From: Synanceia verrucosa
Taxonomy: Eukaryota > Chordata > Actinopteri > Perciformes > Synanceiidae
Direction of reading: 5' to 3'
DNA length: 64,000 bases
Assembly: GCA_029721515.1 (NCBI GenBank)
Contig: CM056559.1
Location: 25,415,565 to 25,479,564 of the forward strand
In this document: piece by piece, positions 62,040 to 64,000 of the stretch
Layout of the letters: each line of letters opens with the position of its first letter
How positions within the stretch are numbered: the first letter of the stretch is position 1
Made by a program: the position numbers and the translations under genes
The notes under the pieces: generated by a model
Seen by the model: the letters and a program-made list of their open reading frames with translations, nothing else
Told to the model about the DNA's origin: nothing
The model's database searches: none

Positions 62040-63820
62040 AATCTCTGATTCTAATGTAGAAAAAAAAAGCAACAGCAGAATACAGCACACGTGGTTTTAA
62101 AGCAGCTCAGTCTATCCTAGCAAATACATCCTTACTGGATAATTGTGCACCTCCAGTTTCAGCCAGTATGAGACATAGTGTGACCTTTGTGGACCTGTAT
62201 GCAAAGCAGAAGGTGAGAGCGGTGTAGCATGTCAAGCTTCCATGCAGGATATCAGTTTGTCCTTTCACAGACCTGTAATGGAATTTTTCACCTTTTATCA
62301 ACCGTTTTTACATTTTTCAATCAAGTAGTTAACCACACATTAGCCACAGACTATGTGCCATTTAATTATAACGTTTGTTTTCAAGAGAAAACTGTCAAAA
62401 TTGGACATGAAAAACTGTAGTCAAACATAATCCCAGGGTACCTGTGGTTCCAGAGAGAGAAATTAATTTTGGCATTGACTTGGCAAAGAAACATCGCTTC
62501 TCGTGACATCACATGTAAAGATCTATTTCGTTCTGGTCGACATGAATACACAATTACAGCCACGGCGCACCCAAGGACTGAAAGGCAGAAAGTTCGGATG
62601 GTTTAACAAGGTGACATCAAAACTGTGAACAGTGGAGGGACTGAATGAGGCAAAAAACCAGGAGACCAGGAGGAAAAAGCAACAAATTCAGCGACAGGAG
62701 TATAAAGGCAGAACATACATCTCTTCATGTGACCAGTTTGTTTCAAGTTGCTAAAACATTTTTCTGGATTTGTTAAACATGTTGTACATTTCTTTCTCTT
62801 CTTCAAACAGCTTTCCAATATAAACTACAAAAGCTCTGATCTTAGAAATGCCATGTTGAGTAATGTTAGCCAGTTGACATGTTCCACAGCTGCAGCTTCA
62901 CCCCAGCTTCATTTTCAACAAATGACTGGAACAAATCAAGTTGGTAATGTGCTATAAGTTAACATGGATTGTGCTGTCTATTTGTGATGTTAGATCTTCT
63001 TTTCCTTCATATTTGTTGGCTTTATTTTCAGTCGTTATCAGTCAACATGCATGCAAAATGTAAAAAAAAAATGTCTATCTCAATTGCGTGCATGTTCCAA
63101 AAGTAATGATTAAGCCTCTCATGTCTCCATGGTGTCCATTATGACTTTTCCAATAACTCCTTGGAGCAGCTCTCTTGATCTAAATCTTCACTGATTAGGA
63201 AGCAACTCTGAGCTTCAGCTCTGACAAAGAGAAAGTGAATGATTTACTGCTTTTACCAAAGAAGAGAAGCTCATCTTGAGAGTTTAAATTTGATGATCAC
63301 AGACTCCACTCAGTCTGGTGATTTCTTTTTTTTTTAATCTTGTCTCTCACAAAAAATAATTTCAAAGTTTCCACAGGGTGTTTTTTATGTGAGCTCATGG
63401 CTCCATGCTGAATAATTTATTCAGATGTTTGGAGAGAGAAATGTGATGATGATTTCACCAGGAATGTCAGACCTCTGGATCTAAAATAAGAAGCAGAAGA
63501 GATGAGTGAATTAATTTGACTCATCCATGCTCTTTGATCATCATCTCATGCCCTCTAAATACAGTAATTAGCAGCAGGACATTGCGTTTTAGTTATGTCG
63601 CATGTTGCTTAATGTTTGCATGTTACAACAAAGTTGTAATGTGATCATTAATAGTAATTTTCAATAAATCTTTGCTGGTAGATAGTATATGATTACATAC
63701 TCTGTATAACCATAACCAAACACTCCTCCAGTCCATATGTTAGCATTACATCCATCCACTTTGTCTGAGGCAGCAGAGATTTAGACAGCCTGTATGTCAG
63801 ACATCAGAACAGGTTCAAAC
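62040..63820 (+). other. intronic stretch, nothing recognised
   Basis: No gene, transposon end or long tandem repeat seen. Confidence 0.5.
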
Positions 63821-63840
63821 AGGATTATTTCTTCTTTTCA

Positions 63841-63987
63841 GTCTGTCGTTCGCTTGCTGTCTGTACAGCGAGCGTCCCTGGGGACGTTGTGCTGCAGGGA
63901 CACGCTTGTTCCTCGGTACCAAATGAGCTCTCAGAAGCAGAAAGTGTGTCATTCGTTGCTCGGCTCTGGAGGCTGTGGACCCTGTAG
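63841..63987 (+). CDS. doubtful exon at the right edge
   Basis: A strong acceptor tract (ttatttcttcttttcag) ends at 63840. The sequence after it is richer in CpG than its flanks, and one frame stays open for 48 codons before a TAG. Translation gives C-R-S-L-A-V-C-T-A-S-V-P-G-D-V-V-L-Q-G and does not match lsamp exon 2 or any family I know. It could be an alternative exon, a promoter edge or chance. Confidence 0.2.
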   Translation, partial: VCRSLAVCTASVPGDVVLQGHACSSVPNELSEAESVSFVARLWRLWTL

Positions 63988-64000
63988 AGCTCATATTCCA

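Overview
This is vertebrate nuclear DNA, almost certainly from a ray-finned (spiny-rayed type) fish. It is AT-leaning, mostly non-coding, and rich in CA/TG and GA/CT microsatellites. It carries relics typical of teleost genomes: a tRNA-derived SINE, hAT and Tc1/mariner fragments, TTAA-flanked MITEs and pieces of non-LTR retrotransposons. No prokaryotic gene organisation, rRNA, tRNA gene or CRISPR array is present, and nearly all open reading frames are chance frames.

The one host-gene piece I recognise is a short first coding exon on the + strand at 20167-20230. It encodes a signal peptide (M-L-Y-F-W-I-H-T-V-W...F-Q) and ends in phase 1. It lies in a locally CpG-rich stretch. It matches, from memory, the alternative signal-peptide exon of LSAMP (limbic system-associated membrane protein, an IgLON-family GPI-anchored neuronal adhesion molecule), whose mammalian form has W-L-H-S-V-W at the same place and ends in L-Q before a split glycine codon. 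IgLON genes have very long first introns, which fits about 20 kb of upstream DNA and nearly 44 kb of downstream DNA with no other recognisable exon. At 27474-27507, on the same strand, a strong polypyrimidine tract and acceptor run straight into a strong donor (CAG|GTAAGAG). This is the zero-length-exon signature of a recursive splice site.

Layout. 1-17 kb: non-coding, with a SINE, a palindromic MITE, a cluster of E-boxes and forkhead motifs, and a near-perfect 35-bp-arm hairpin. 17-23 kb: the lsamp exon and CpG-rich promoter, bracketed by a (CA)n and a (TG)n run, with several blocks that recur elsewhere in the window. 23-48 kb: intron with the recursive-splice candidate, a retrotransposon ORF2 scrap, a broken hAT transposase start with a BED zinc finger, a Tc1/mariner MITE, and a CT-rich minisatellite whose + strand lacks adenine for 269 bases. 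48-64 kb: more AT-rich, with two copies of a TTAA MITE, a reverse-transcriptase scrap, two LINE 3' tails, a hAT end, and a possible exon at the right edge.

The least expected structure is a set of diverged blocks that recur in the same order and orientation: 17.3, 19.1 and 22.45 kb against 48.8, 52.1 and 56.8 kb, with partial third copies at 1.6 and 2.55 kb. They look like an old local duplication of the DNA around the exon, or a family of duplicated regulatory elements. I aligned them by eye; a self dot-plot is needed to confirm them.
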